A stretch of 64,000 nt of DNA from CAZFDT01 sp964518335 (GTDB lineage Bacteria; Planctomycetota; Phycisphaerae; Phycisphaerales; Phycisphaeraceae): assembly GCA_964518335.1 (NCBI GenBank), contig CAZFDT010000007.1:1-64000 (forward strand). The letters run 5' to 3'. The notes below the pieces were generated by a model. The model had not been told where the DNA came from. It worked only from the letters and a program-made list of their open reading frames with translations, and did not search any database. This document shows positions 52,392-59,576 of the stretch, piece by piece. Every line of letters begins with the position of its first letter. Position 1 is the stretch's first letter. The position numbers were made by a program, and so were the translations under genes.

Positions 52392-54153
52392 TGAGCGTAA
52401 TGGTCACGGCCATGACGAGCATGTTGAGGGGGAGGCCGAAGCGGATGTAGTCGGAGAAGCGGTAGCCGCCGGGGCCATAGACCATGAGGTTGGTCTGGTA
52501 GCCGATGGGGGTGGCGAAGTCGTTGGAGGCGGCGAACATGACGGCGACGGCGTAGGGCAGGATATCGGCGCCCGAGGCCATCGCGGTGGCCTTGGCGATG
52601 GGGAAGACCAGGACGGCGGCGGCGTTGTTGGTGATGATGGCGGTGAAGGCCATGGTGACGAGATAGACCATGACGAGGCAGAGGACGCGGTTGTCGCCGG
52701 CGAGGTCGATGAGGAACGCGGCGACGTGGTGGGCGGCGCCGGTGCTTTCGAGCGACTTGCCGATGCCGAAGGCGGCGCCGATGACGATGAGCACCTGCCA
52801 ATCGACGCTGCGTCGGGCCTCGGTGGTGCTGACGCAGCGGGTGACGATCATGAGTCCGGCGGCGAGGAGGGCGGCGTTGAAGACGCTGATCCACTCGGCG
52901 GTGAAGGTGACGACCATGGCCAGGAGGATGGCCAGTGCGACCCAGGCGCGGTCGTGACGGCGAGGCGTGGAGCCTTCGACGCGGCTGACGAGGAAGAAGT
53001 CGCGGCTGTTGCGCTGCTGATCGACGAAGGCGGGTCGGGACTCGAGCAGGAGCGTGTCGCCGGGCTCGAGGACGATGTCGCCGATTTTCTGCTTGAGCCG
53101 TTCGCCGTTGCGGGCGACGGCGATGACGGCGGCGTCATAGACGCTGCGGAAGCGGCCCTCGCGGATGCTCTTGCCGGCCATGGGGCAGGAGTTGGACACC
53201 ACCGCCTCGACGAGGCAGCGCTGGGTGAGCGGGGCGTCGAGCTTGAAGACTTGGTTGGTGGCGGGGACAAGGCCGCGCATCTTGCGGAGGTCCACGACGG
53301 ACTCGATGACGCCGACGAAGACGAGGCGGTCGTCGGCCATGAGCACCATGTCGGGGCCCACTGCAGCGCGGACCTCGCCGTCGCGCTCGATCTCCACCAG
53401 GTACAGCCCCGGCAGATGGCGAAGCCCGGCCTTTTCGATGGTCTGACCCACCAGCGGGCCGGCGGCCTCGACCATCATCTCGACGGTGTATTGCCGCGGA
53501 TCGTCGGAGACGCTGATGGCGGCTTGGCGCTCGGGCAGGAGCCACTTGGAAGCGATGAGGACGTAAGCGATGCCGACGATGGCGCAGGGCACGCCGACGG
53601 GGGTGATGGTGAACATGCCCAGGGGCTTGACGTCGGGGTCGGCCAGGAGCAGGCCGTTGACCACCAGGTTGGTGCTCGTGCCGATGAGCGTGCACGTGCC
53701 GCCGAGGATCGCCGCATAGGACAGCGGGATGAAGAGCTTGCTGGGGGCGATGCCCGTCTTCTTACACCAGTCGCTGACCACGGGCATGAACATGGCGACG
53801 ATGGGCGTGTTGTTGAGGAACGCCGAGAGGAAACTGATGGGCGCCATGAGGCGAATCTGAGCGTCGCGCACGCGTCTGGGCCGGCCCAGAAGAGGCTGGG
53901 TGACGAGGTTCATCGCCCCGGTCTGCGTCAGGCCCGCGGCGACGATGAAGAGGACGGCGACGGTGAGCAGGCCCTCGTTGCCGAAGCCCGAGGCCATGTC
54001 GCGCGGCGAAGGGAAGGCGTCCGACCACGCCCGCAGCGTCATGAGCAGCGCCATGCCGCCGACAATGATGGTGTCCGGCGACGCCAGATTGCGCACCAGC
54101 GCCAGGGCCATGAGGCCGACAATGCCGAGCGTGACCCAGGCTTCCCACTGCAT
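52369..54153 (-). CDS. SLC13-family permease with central RCK_C domains
   Basis: A 594-residue transporter of the divalent anion/Na+ symporter group. About ten to eleven hydrophobic segments are split by a soluble stretch near 205-395 that contains two TrkA-C (RCK_C) domains, with GQTIEKAGLRHLPGLYLVEIER and GKSIREGRFRSVYDAAVIAVAR. The conserved LNNTPIVAMFMPV and TCTLIGTSTNLVVNG segments carry the family NTP/SNT motifs, and a matching ITNNAAAVLVFP lies in the second half. Substrates in this family are sulfate, dicarboxylates or other anions; which one is unclear. It ends within the DUF721 gene and is divergent from the lipoprotein gene at 54203. Confidence 0.87.
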   Translation of the reverse strand: MQWEAWVTLGIVGLMALALVRNLASPDTIIVGGMALLMTLRAWSDAFPSPRDMASGFGNEGLLTVAVLFIVAAGLTQTGAMNLVTQPLLGRPRRVRDAQIRLMAPISFLSAFLNNTPIVAMFMPVVSDWCKKTGIAPSKLFIPLSYAAILGGTCTLIGTSTNLVVNGLLLADPDVKPLGMFTITPVGVPCAIVGIAYVLIASKWLLPERQAAISVSDDPRQYTVEMMVEAAGPLVGQTIEKAGLRHLPGLYLVEIERDGEVRAAVGPDMVLMADDRLVFVGVIESVVDLRKMRGLVPATNQVFKLDAPLTQRCLVEAVVSNSCPMAGKSIREGRFRSVYDAAVIAVARNGERLKQKIGDIVLEPGDTLLLESRPAFVDQQRNSRDFFLVSRVEGSTPRRHDRAWVALAILLAMVVTFTAEWISVFNAALLAAGLMIVTRCVSTTEARRSVDWQVLIVIGAAFGIGKSLESTGAAHHVAAFLIDLAGDNRVLCLVMVYLVTMAFTAIITNNAAAVLVFPIAKATAMASGADILPYAVAVMFAASNDFATPIGYQTNLMVYGPGGYRFSDYIRFGLPLNMLVMAVTITLISLLWGL

Positions 54154-54202
54154 AAGCGTGCAATTCGACGATACGTGACGACAGAGCGGCTATTGTACCG
54201 GC

Positions 54203-54904
54203 ATGAACCCGACACGCGACCCGATCGGCTCGATGATGGTACTGGGGCTGGCGATGCTGCTTGCCGGCTGCGCGACTGGGCCACGCGAAGGCGCCGCGCC
54301 AAGCGAGGGCTACGCCGCCACGGACGCCGTGGCCGCCGCCGACCTTCTCCCGCTGGAGGCAGGCAAGGCGACGTATGTGCGCAAGCGCGACGGCAAGGAA
54401 AGTCGCGTCACGTTCACGCTCGCCCAGGCCGACAAGGGTTGGCAGTGGGAGGCCGAGGACGTGCGCAGCACCACGCTGGTGGGTGGCGGCAAGGACGGCA
54501 TCGCCATCGCGCGCGACATCGAGTTCGACGAGGACGCCGACGTGCGTTACGACCCGCCCATTCCCATGCTGCCCGCGCGGCTGGAGCAGGGCAAGGCCGT
54601 CACCGCCAAGTCGCGGATGACCGTGTACGACGCCTCGGGCAAGTCCACCAGGGCCAAGGGCAACTGCAGCGTTCGCATCGATTTGCTGGGCAAGCGCAGC
54701 ATCGACACGCCGGCCGGGGCCATCGACTGCTACATCGTGCGCACCCGCCGCGAGATTCGCCTGGACCTGGCCAGCGTCGATGTGGTGATCCACTCGGCCT
54801 ACGCGCCCGACAAGGGCCTGGTGCATCAGGCCGTCGAACGCCACACCAAGGCGCTGGGGCTTTTCGGCGGCAAGTCCTCGGACGAGCTGGTGCTGGCCAA
54901 GTAG
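54203..54904 (+). CDS. lipoprotein of unknown function
   Basis: A 233-residue protein with a lipoprotein signal, lipobox LAGC (Cys23). The mature part is beta-rich and resembles DUF-type outer-membrane lipoproteins with a repeated strand pattern: VTFTLAQADKGWQWEAE, ARLEQGKAVTAKS, GAIDCYIVRTRREI. No catalytic residues stand out. It sits 45 bases upstream of the GAF-phosphatase gene (9 if that gene uses its TTG), and the two are likely one transcript. Confidence 0.78.
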   Translation: MNPTRDPIGSMMVLGLAMLLAGCATGPREGAAPSEGYAATDAVAAADLLPLEAGKATYVRKRDGKESRVTFTLAQADKGWQWEAEDVRSTTLVGGGKDGIAIARDIEFDEDADVRYDPPIPMLPARLEQGKAVTAKSRMTVYDASGKSTRAKGNCSVRIDLLGKRSIDTPAGAIDCYIVRTRREIRLDLASVDVVIHSAYAPDKGLVHQAVERHTKALGLFGGKSSDELVLAK

Positions 54905-54949
54905 GGCGAGGCATTGACCGCCGCGCGCCGCCCGTCGATACTGCCGGGC

Positions 54950-56236
54950 ATGGCCGAGCACGCCCAGCCGTTGTCCAACGTCGCCGCCCTGCTGCGGCTT
55001 CTGGACGTGTCGCGTCGTCTGGCGATGCCGTTCGACCTCGTCGAGCTGTTGCGGGTCATCGTCGATGAGGGCCGGGCCGTGCTCAGCGCCGAGCGCGGCA
55101 GCGTCTTTCTCTACGACGCGGCGACGCGCGAGCTGTACACCGTGGTCGCCACCGGCGTCGAGTCCATTCGCGTCAGCGTCGATGTCGGTCTGGCCGGCCT
55201 CTGCGCACGCCAACGCCAGATCATCAACATCGACGACTGCTACGCCGACCCGCGATTCAACCGCGACATGGACGCCAAGACCGGCTACTGCACCCGCTGC
55301 TGCATCTCCATCCCGCTCATCGGTGTCGATGGCGATCTGGTCGGGGTGCTGCAGATGCTCAATGCCGCCGACGGCAGCTTCAACGATGACGACGTGGTGG
55401 TCGCCCAGATCATCGCCGCCCAGGCCGCCACCGCGATTCAGCGCGTCCGCCTGATTGACGAGCGACTGACCAAGCTCAAGCTCGAACGCGACCTGGCGCT
55501 GGCCAAGTCGATCCAGCAGGCGCTGCTTCCCCGCCAGCCCGCCGCCTGCCCCGGCTACGACGTGGCCGGCTACAACCGACCCGCCGACGACACCGGCGGC
55601 GACATTTACGACGTGATCGCACTCCATGGCCCCGGCGACGAACCCATGCTCGTCATGCTCATGGCCGACGCCACCGGTCACGGCATCGGCCCGGCGCTGA
55701 GCGTCTCCCAGCTCCGCGCCATGGTTCGCGTCGGGCTCCGCTACACCACCGAGCTTGACCAGCTCATCGCCCACCTCAACGAGCAGCTTGCCGCCGACCT
55801 GCCCGAGGGCCGATTCATCACGGCGTTCGTCGGCGAACTCGACTCGCGGTCGCACCGCCTGGCCTATCACGCCGCCGGGCAGGGGCCGCTGCTGTGGTAT
55901 CGCGCCGCCGACGGCACATGCGAGGTCCGCGGCGCCACCACGCTGCCCCTGGCGGTCGTTCCCGAGTTGCCCGTGGCGGCGCCTGACACCATCGACCTGC
56001 AGCCCGGCGACGCCGTGATCCTTCTCACCGACGGGTTCTACGAATATATGAACGCCGACGACGAGCAGTTCGGCCAGCAGCGTGTTATCGACTCGGTCGC
56101 GCGACATGCGGCACGCGATGCGAACGCAATCCTGAACGGTCTTCTCCACGACCTGGCCGACTGGGCCGGCGGCGCGCCGCAGAACGACGACCTCACCGCC
56201 ATCGTTCTCAAACGAATATCGGCAAATGGGGATTGA
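54950..56236 (+). CDS. GAF-domain PP2C/SpoIIE-type phosphatase
   Basis: A 428-residue protein from ATG 54950; an in-frame TTG at 54914 would add 12 residues. Residues about 20-165 form a GAF sensor domain (FLYDAATRELYTVVATG, CCISIPLIGVDGDLVGVLQM), then a short coiled linker with LERDLALAKSIQQALLP. The PP2C/SpoIIE phosphatase domain follows with metal-binding motifs DTGGD, ADATGHG, LLTDGFYE and QNDDLT. Such RsbU-like proteins dephosphorylate anti-anti-sigma factors in partner-switching. No sigma or STAS gene is adjacent, so the target is unknown. Confidence 0.88.
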   Translation: MAEHAQPLSNVAALLRLLDVSRRLAMPFDLVELLRVIVDEGRAVLSAERGSVFLYDAATRELYTVVATGVESIRVSVDVGLAGLCARQRQIINIDDCYADPRFNRDMDAKTGYCTRCCISIPLIGVDGDLVGVLQMLNAADGSFNDDDVVVAQIIAAQAATAIQRVRLIDERLTKLKLERDLALAKSIQQALLPRQPAACPGYDVAGYNRPADDTGGDIYDVIALHGPGDEPMLVMLMADATGHGIGPALSVSQLRAMVRVGLRYTTELDQLIAHLNEQLAADLPEGRFITAFVGELDSRSHRLAYHAAGQGPLLWYRAADGTCEVRGATTLPLAVVPELPVAAPDTIDLQPGDAVILLTDGFYEYMNADDEQFGQQRVIDSVARHAARDANAILNGLLHDLADWAGGAPQNDDLTAIVLKRISANGD

Positions 56237-56316
56237 CGGCGAGGCGCGATCGTGGTTGACTGTGCGGGACGGAACGTGTCGGTGTCATCGAGTTCACCAT
56301 GTATTGGGGGTGACCC

Positions 56317-57483
56317 ATGTCGTATCGCAGTGCGTATCGTTGGCGTTGGACGTGGCGGATCGCGGTGGTGCTGGCGGTGTGGGTGCTGGCGGCGGCGCTC
56401 TTGCCCCAGCCGCAGTCGCAGGCTCGCATCGGCGACGGCGTTCACCCGATCATCGTCGGCGGGTTCAAGTACATGAGCAACGCCTCCTGCGCCGGCGGGG
56501 GCTGCCACGGCGATCCCGAGCCCAAGGAGCAGTCGGGCCAGTGGATCGGCGACGAGAACAACGTCTGGGCCGAGAAGGACCCGCACGCGCACGGCTTCGC
56601 CACGCTCAAAGACGCCGCGTCCAAGGCGATGGCGGACAAGCTGGGCATCGCCGATGCGACGGCGTCGAGCCGATGCCTGACCTGTCACGCCATGGACGTG
56701 CCCGCGCCGCAGCGCGGCGAGTTGTTCGCCTTCGAGGATGCGGTGGGTTGCGAGTCGTGCCACGGGCCGGGCGAGAAGTATCTCAACCCGCACGCCGAGG
56801 CAGGCTGGACCGCCGCCAAGCGCAAGGAGTTGGGCAGCGCCGGGCTGTTCAAGCAATTCGCCCTGGTGGACACCAGCGATGTCGCGGCACGGGCGACGAC
56901 GTGCGTGGCCTGCCACCTGCAGATCGACAAGGACATGATCGACGCGGGCCATCCGCCGCTGGAGTTCGAGCTGTACGCCTACAACTACTACATCAGCAAG
57001 AAGGGCAAGGAATTCGCCACGCACTGGACCGAGCCGACGGGCCAGATGCAGGACGCGCGGCTGTGGGCGGTGGGTCAGGCCGCGGCGCTGGCGGCGGCGG
57101 ACAAGCAGCTTGCCGACTGGAAGGCCAAGGGCTGGGACACGGCGTCGGCGCAGTCGCTGCGTGATCTGTACGCGGCGTCGGCGGCGGTGGCGAAGAAACA
57201 CTTCGGCGCCGACACGGCGACGGCGTTGAGCAAGGCCGAATACACCCCCGCCAAGGCCGCCGCCGCTGCAGTGGACCTGGCGGCCCTGGCGCCCAAGGCC
57301 GCCGACGGCATCCAGCGCCGCATCGTCGGCTTCGGCGTCACCGCCCTGGGCGCCGCCACGTTCGACGGCAAAGGCGCCGACGTCCCCGACGCCTTCTGGG
57401 AGGCCTATGCCACCGCCACCACCGGCGAAGGCGGCGACGCCTACCTCGCCGCGGTGAAGCAGATGGCCGACCTGGCGCAATAG
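56317..57483 (+). CDS. tetraheme cytochrome c (c554-like), one CX4CH site
   Basis: A 388-residue exported multiheme cytochrome with an N-terminal signal/anchor at about 14-29. Heme-binding motifs are CAGGGCH (58-64), a CX4CH, then CLTCH (120-124), CESCH (145-149) and CVACH (196-200). His212 in AGHPPLEFEL matches the distal-ligand segment typical of c554-type proteins. The last 150 residues are helical and lack cysteines. It is a periplasmic electron carrier; the following gene encodes a type-II NADH dehydrogenase, but only the paired hairpins lie between them, so co-transcription is uncertain. Confidence 0.87.
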   Translation: MSYRSAYRWRWTWRIAVVLAVWVLAAALLPQPQSQARIGDGVHPIIVGGFKYMSNASCAGGGCHGDPEPKEQSGQWIGDENNVWAEKDPHAHGFATLKDAASKAMADKLGIADATASSRCLTCHAMDVPAPQRGELFAFEDAVGCESCHGPGEKYLNPHAEAGWTAAKRKELGSAGLFKQFALVDTSDVAARATTCVACHLQIDKDMIDAGHPPLEFELYAYNYYISKKGKEFATHWTEPTGQMQDARLWAVGQAAALAAADKQLADWKAKGWDTASAQSLRDLYAASAAVAKKHFGADTATALSKAEYTPAKAAAAAVDLAALAPKAADGIQRRIVGFGVTALGAATFDGKGADVPDAFWEAYATATTGEGGDAYLAAVKQMADLAQ

Positions 57484-57493
57484 TCCCGCCACG

Positions 57494-57573
57494 CCGGACC
57501 TGAGTCTTCGAAGGTCCGGATCGGCCACGTCGATCGCCGCACGACATCCGGGGCTTCGAAGACTCAGCCCCGG
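57494..57573. repeat. inverted pair of 26-nt REP-like hairpins with complementary loops
   Basis: Hairpin 1 (57494-57519) is CCGGACCT, loop GAGTCTTCGA, AGGTCCGG. Hairpin 2 (57548-57573) is CCGGGGCT, loop TCGAAGACTC, AGCCCCGG. The second is an inverted copy of the first: the 10-base loops are exact reverse complements, and the two stem differences (GG for AC) are compensated on the other arm. Flanking CCACGCCGG (57489-57497) and CCGGCGTGG (57570-57578) extend the symmetry. This is the arrangement of a two-unit REP/BIME element. Confidence 0.75.
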
Positions 57574-57593
57574 CGTGGAAGCCCTGGAACGTC

Positions 57594-59273
57594 ATGTCTC
57601 GTCAATCGACCAAAGTCGTGATCCTCGGCGGCGGGTTCGCCGGCGTCTATGTCGCGCGGCGGCTGCTGCAGTTGGCCAAGGCCGACGACGGGCCCGACTC
57701 CCTGGGACTGCAGGTCCACCTGGTCAACCGCGAGAACTACATGGTCTTCCAGCCCATGCTCGCCGAGGTGCTCGGCGGCAGTGTCGGCGTCGCCGACACC
57801 GTCACGCCCCTGCGCCGCCTCCTCCCCGGCGCCAAGCTCTACATCCGCGACGTCGAAAGTGTCGATCTGGCGGCCAAGACCGTCACCTGCTCGCCCGGCT
57901 TCCGCCCCAGGCCGCTCGTGCTGCCCTACGACCACCTCGTGCTGACGCTGGGCAACGTCACCGACTTCCGCGGCATGCGCGGGCTGGCCGAGCATGCTTT
58001 TCCCTTCAAGACGCTGGGCGACGCGCTGGCGATCCGCAACCACGTGATCCGCGTGCTGGAGGAGGCCGCCGCCGAGACCGACGGCGATTTCCGCCAGCAA
58101 CTGCTGACGTTCGTCGTCGCCGGGGGCGGGTTCAGCGGCGTCGAGGCCATGGCCGAGTTGCACGACTTCGTGCGCCGCTCGCTCAAGAGCTACGCCATCG
58201 ACCCGGTCGAGTGCCGCTTCGTCCTATTGCACTCGCGTGACCGCATCCTGCCGGAGCTGGACCCGGCGCTGGGCGACTGGGCCGGCCGGTTGCTGCAGGA
58301 GCGCGGCGTCGAGGTCAAGTTCAACTCGCGCCTCGCCGCCGCCACCGCCGACGAGGCCATCCTCGCCGACAAGTCGCGCATCTGCACCCGCACGCTCATC
58401 TCCACCGTCCCGGCCCACCCCAACCCCGTCATCGACGCGCTGCAGTTGCCCAAGGACGGCGGCAAGCTGCTCGTCGATAGCGCCTGCCGCGTCAAGGACA
58501 CCGCCCATGTCTGGGCCCTGGGCGACTGCGCCCTGGTGCCACTGCCCTCCCAGGGCGACAAGCCGCGCTTCGCGCCGCCCACCGCCCAGCACGCCATCCG
58601 CGAAGCGACGCTCTGCGCCGACAACATCGTCGCCGTCGCCCGCGGCAAGCCGACGCGCGTGTTCGATTTCGGCGGCCTGGGCACACTGGCCGCGCTGGGC
58701 CACCAGAAAGGCGTGGGCCAGGTCTTCGGCGTGAAGATCTCCGGCCTGCTCGCCTGGTTCGTCTGGCGCTCAGTCTATTGGGCCAAGCTCCCCGGCTTCT
58801 ACAGCCGCATGCGCGTCGGCCTGTCGTGGCTGCTGCACCTGCTCTTCCCGCCCGACCTCACCCAGCTCAAGCTCGCGCCCACCAGCGGCATCGACCGCGA
58901 GCACTTCGAGCCCGGCGAGACCGTCTTCGAGCAGGGCGACCTGGGCGACCGCGTGTATATCATCGTCAGCGGTAAAGCGGCCGTGATCCGCCCCGCCCCC
59001 GGAAATGCCCCCGGAAGTCCCCCCGGCAGCGGCCAGCCCGAGCAGGTCCTGGCCGAGTTGGGCCCAGGCCAGTATTTCGGCGAAATGGCGCTGCTCCGTC
59101 GCCATCCTCGCGCCGCCACCGTCCGTTGCGTCGAGCCCATGGACGTGCTGTCCATCGCCAAGGGCGAGTTCCAGGCGCTCGTCACCAGCCTCGCCGACCT
59201 GCGCGAGGGCTTTGAAGCCACCGCCAAAGCGCGCGAGCAGGAAGCGGCCCGCCAGGGCCTGCCGGTGCGATGA
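57594..59273 (+). CDS. type II NADH dehydrogenase fused to cyclic-nucleotide-binding domain
   Basis: A 559-residue protein. Residues 1-425 are an NDH-2-type flavoprotein: FAD motif ILGGGFAG (10-17), the NADH-binding glycine motif VVAGGGFSGVEAMAEL (about 172-187) and a C-terminal FAD contact ALGDCA near 307-312. Residues about 440-545 form a cNMP-binding domain: EPGETVFEQGDLGDRVY, GPGQYFGEMAL and the phosphate-binding cassette RRHPRAATV. The hydrophobic part at about 385-420 would anchor it to the membrane surface. NADH oxidation to quinone could thus be gated by a nucleotide or another ligand. There is no DNA-binding helix-turn-helix after the cNMP domain. Confidence 0.87.
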   Translation: MSRQSTKVVILGGGFAGVYVARRLLQLAKADDGPDSLGLQVHLVNRENYMVFQPMLAEVLGGSVGVADTVTPLRRLLPGAKLYIRDVESVDLAAKTVTCSPGFRPRPLVLPYDHLVLTLGNVTDFRGMRGLAEHAFPFKTLGDALAIRNHVIRVLEEAAAETDGDFRQQLLTFVVAGGGFSGVEAMAELHDFVRRSLKSYAIDPVECRFVLLHSRDRILPELDPALGDWAGRLLQERGVEVKFNSRLAAATADEAILADKSRICTRTLISTVPAHPNPVIDALQLPKDGGKLLVDSACRVKDTAHVWALGDCALVPLPSQGDKPRFAPPTAQHAIREATLCADNIVAVARGKPTRVFDFGGLGTLAALGHQKGVGQVFGVKISGLLAWFVWRSVYWAKLPGFYSRMRVGLSWLLHLLFPPDLTQLKLAPTSGIDREHFEPGETVFEQGDLGDRVYIIVSGKAAVIRPAPGNAPGSPPGSGQPEQVLAELGPGQYFGEMALLRRHPRAATVRCVEPMDVLSIAKGEFQALVTSLADLREGFEATAKAREQEAARQGLPVR

Positions 59274-59520
59274 GCGGACGCAGGCGTGCGCGCACCCGCG
59301 CCGCTGCCCCAGGGCGGAGCCACGGCTGGCTTTGACACGAGTATCAGCGTGGCCACACGCGGCCCTGACGTTTGCTCGGGGGCGGGGTTCGGGGTATTCT
59401 GCCCGGTTCACCCTCGACCCGGTGGATGCTGCGCGTGCGCGTGGCGGCGGGTCGATGGCGTCACAACTTGACGCTGGTGATGTGCAGGCGGCCCCGAGCC
59501 TTGGGCCGCGACCCGCTGTT
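59274..59520. promoter_or_regulatory. upstream region of rpsA with weak promoter match
   Basis: About 250 bases without a gene. TTGCTC (59372-59377) and TATTCT (59395-59400) are 17 bases apart and give a rough sigma-70 pair, with the -10 better than the -35. A transcript from there would have a leader of about 170 bases containing the hairpins at 59521-59568. Nothing else is recognisable. Confidence 0.3.
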
Positions 59521-59568
59521 GCCGACTCGTGTGGAGTCGGCCGGGTAAACCGGATCGAAGGAATCCTT
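59521..59568 (+). promoter_or_regulatory. structured leader of rpsA (hairpins over the SD)
   Basis: GCCGACTC-GTGTG-GAGTCGGC (59521-59541) is an 8-bp hairpin. A 4-bp CCGG/CCGG arm follows, then AAGGAATCCTT (59558-59568), whose palindrome folds the AAGGA Shine-Dalgarno into a small stem. The start ATG is at 59577, 14 bases after the SD. S1 mRNAs are known in other bacteria to carry structured, weak-SD leaders used for autoregulation. Confidence 0.4.
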
Positions 59569-59576
59569 TTCCTCTC

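Noticed and set aside
52228..55068. 946-codon plus-strand frame across the SLC13 gene
   Set aside because: Antisense to a transporter with clear membrane segments and family motifs. The translation is Gly/Asp/Glu-rich low complexity.
53762..56149. 795-codon minus-strand frame across the lipoprotein and phosphatase genes
   Set aside because: The plus-strand genes have a lipobox and complete GAF/PP2C motifs; the opposite frame has none.
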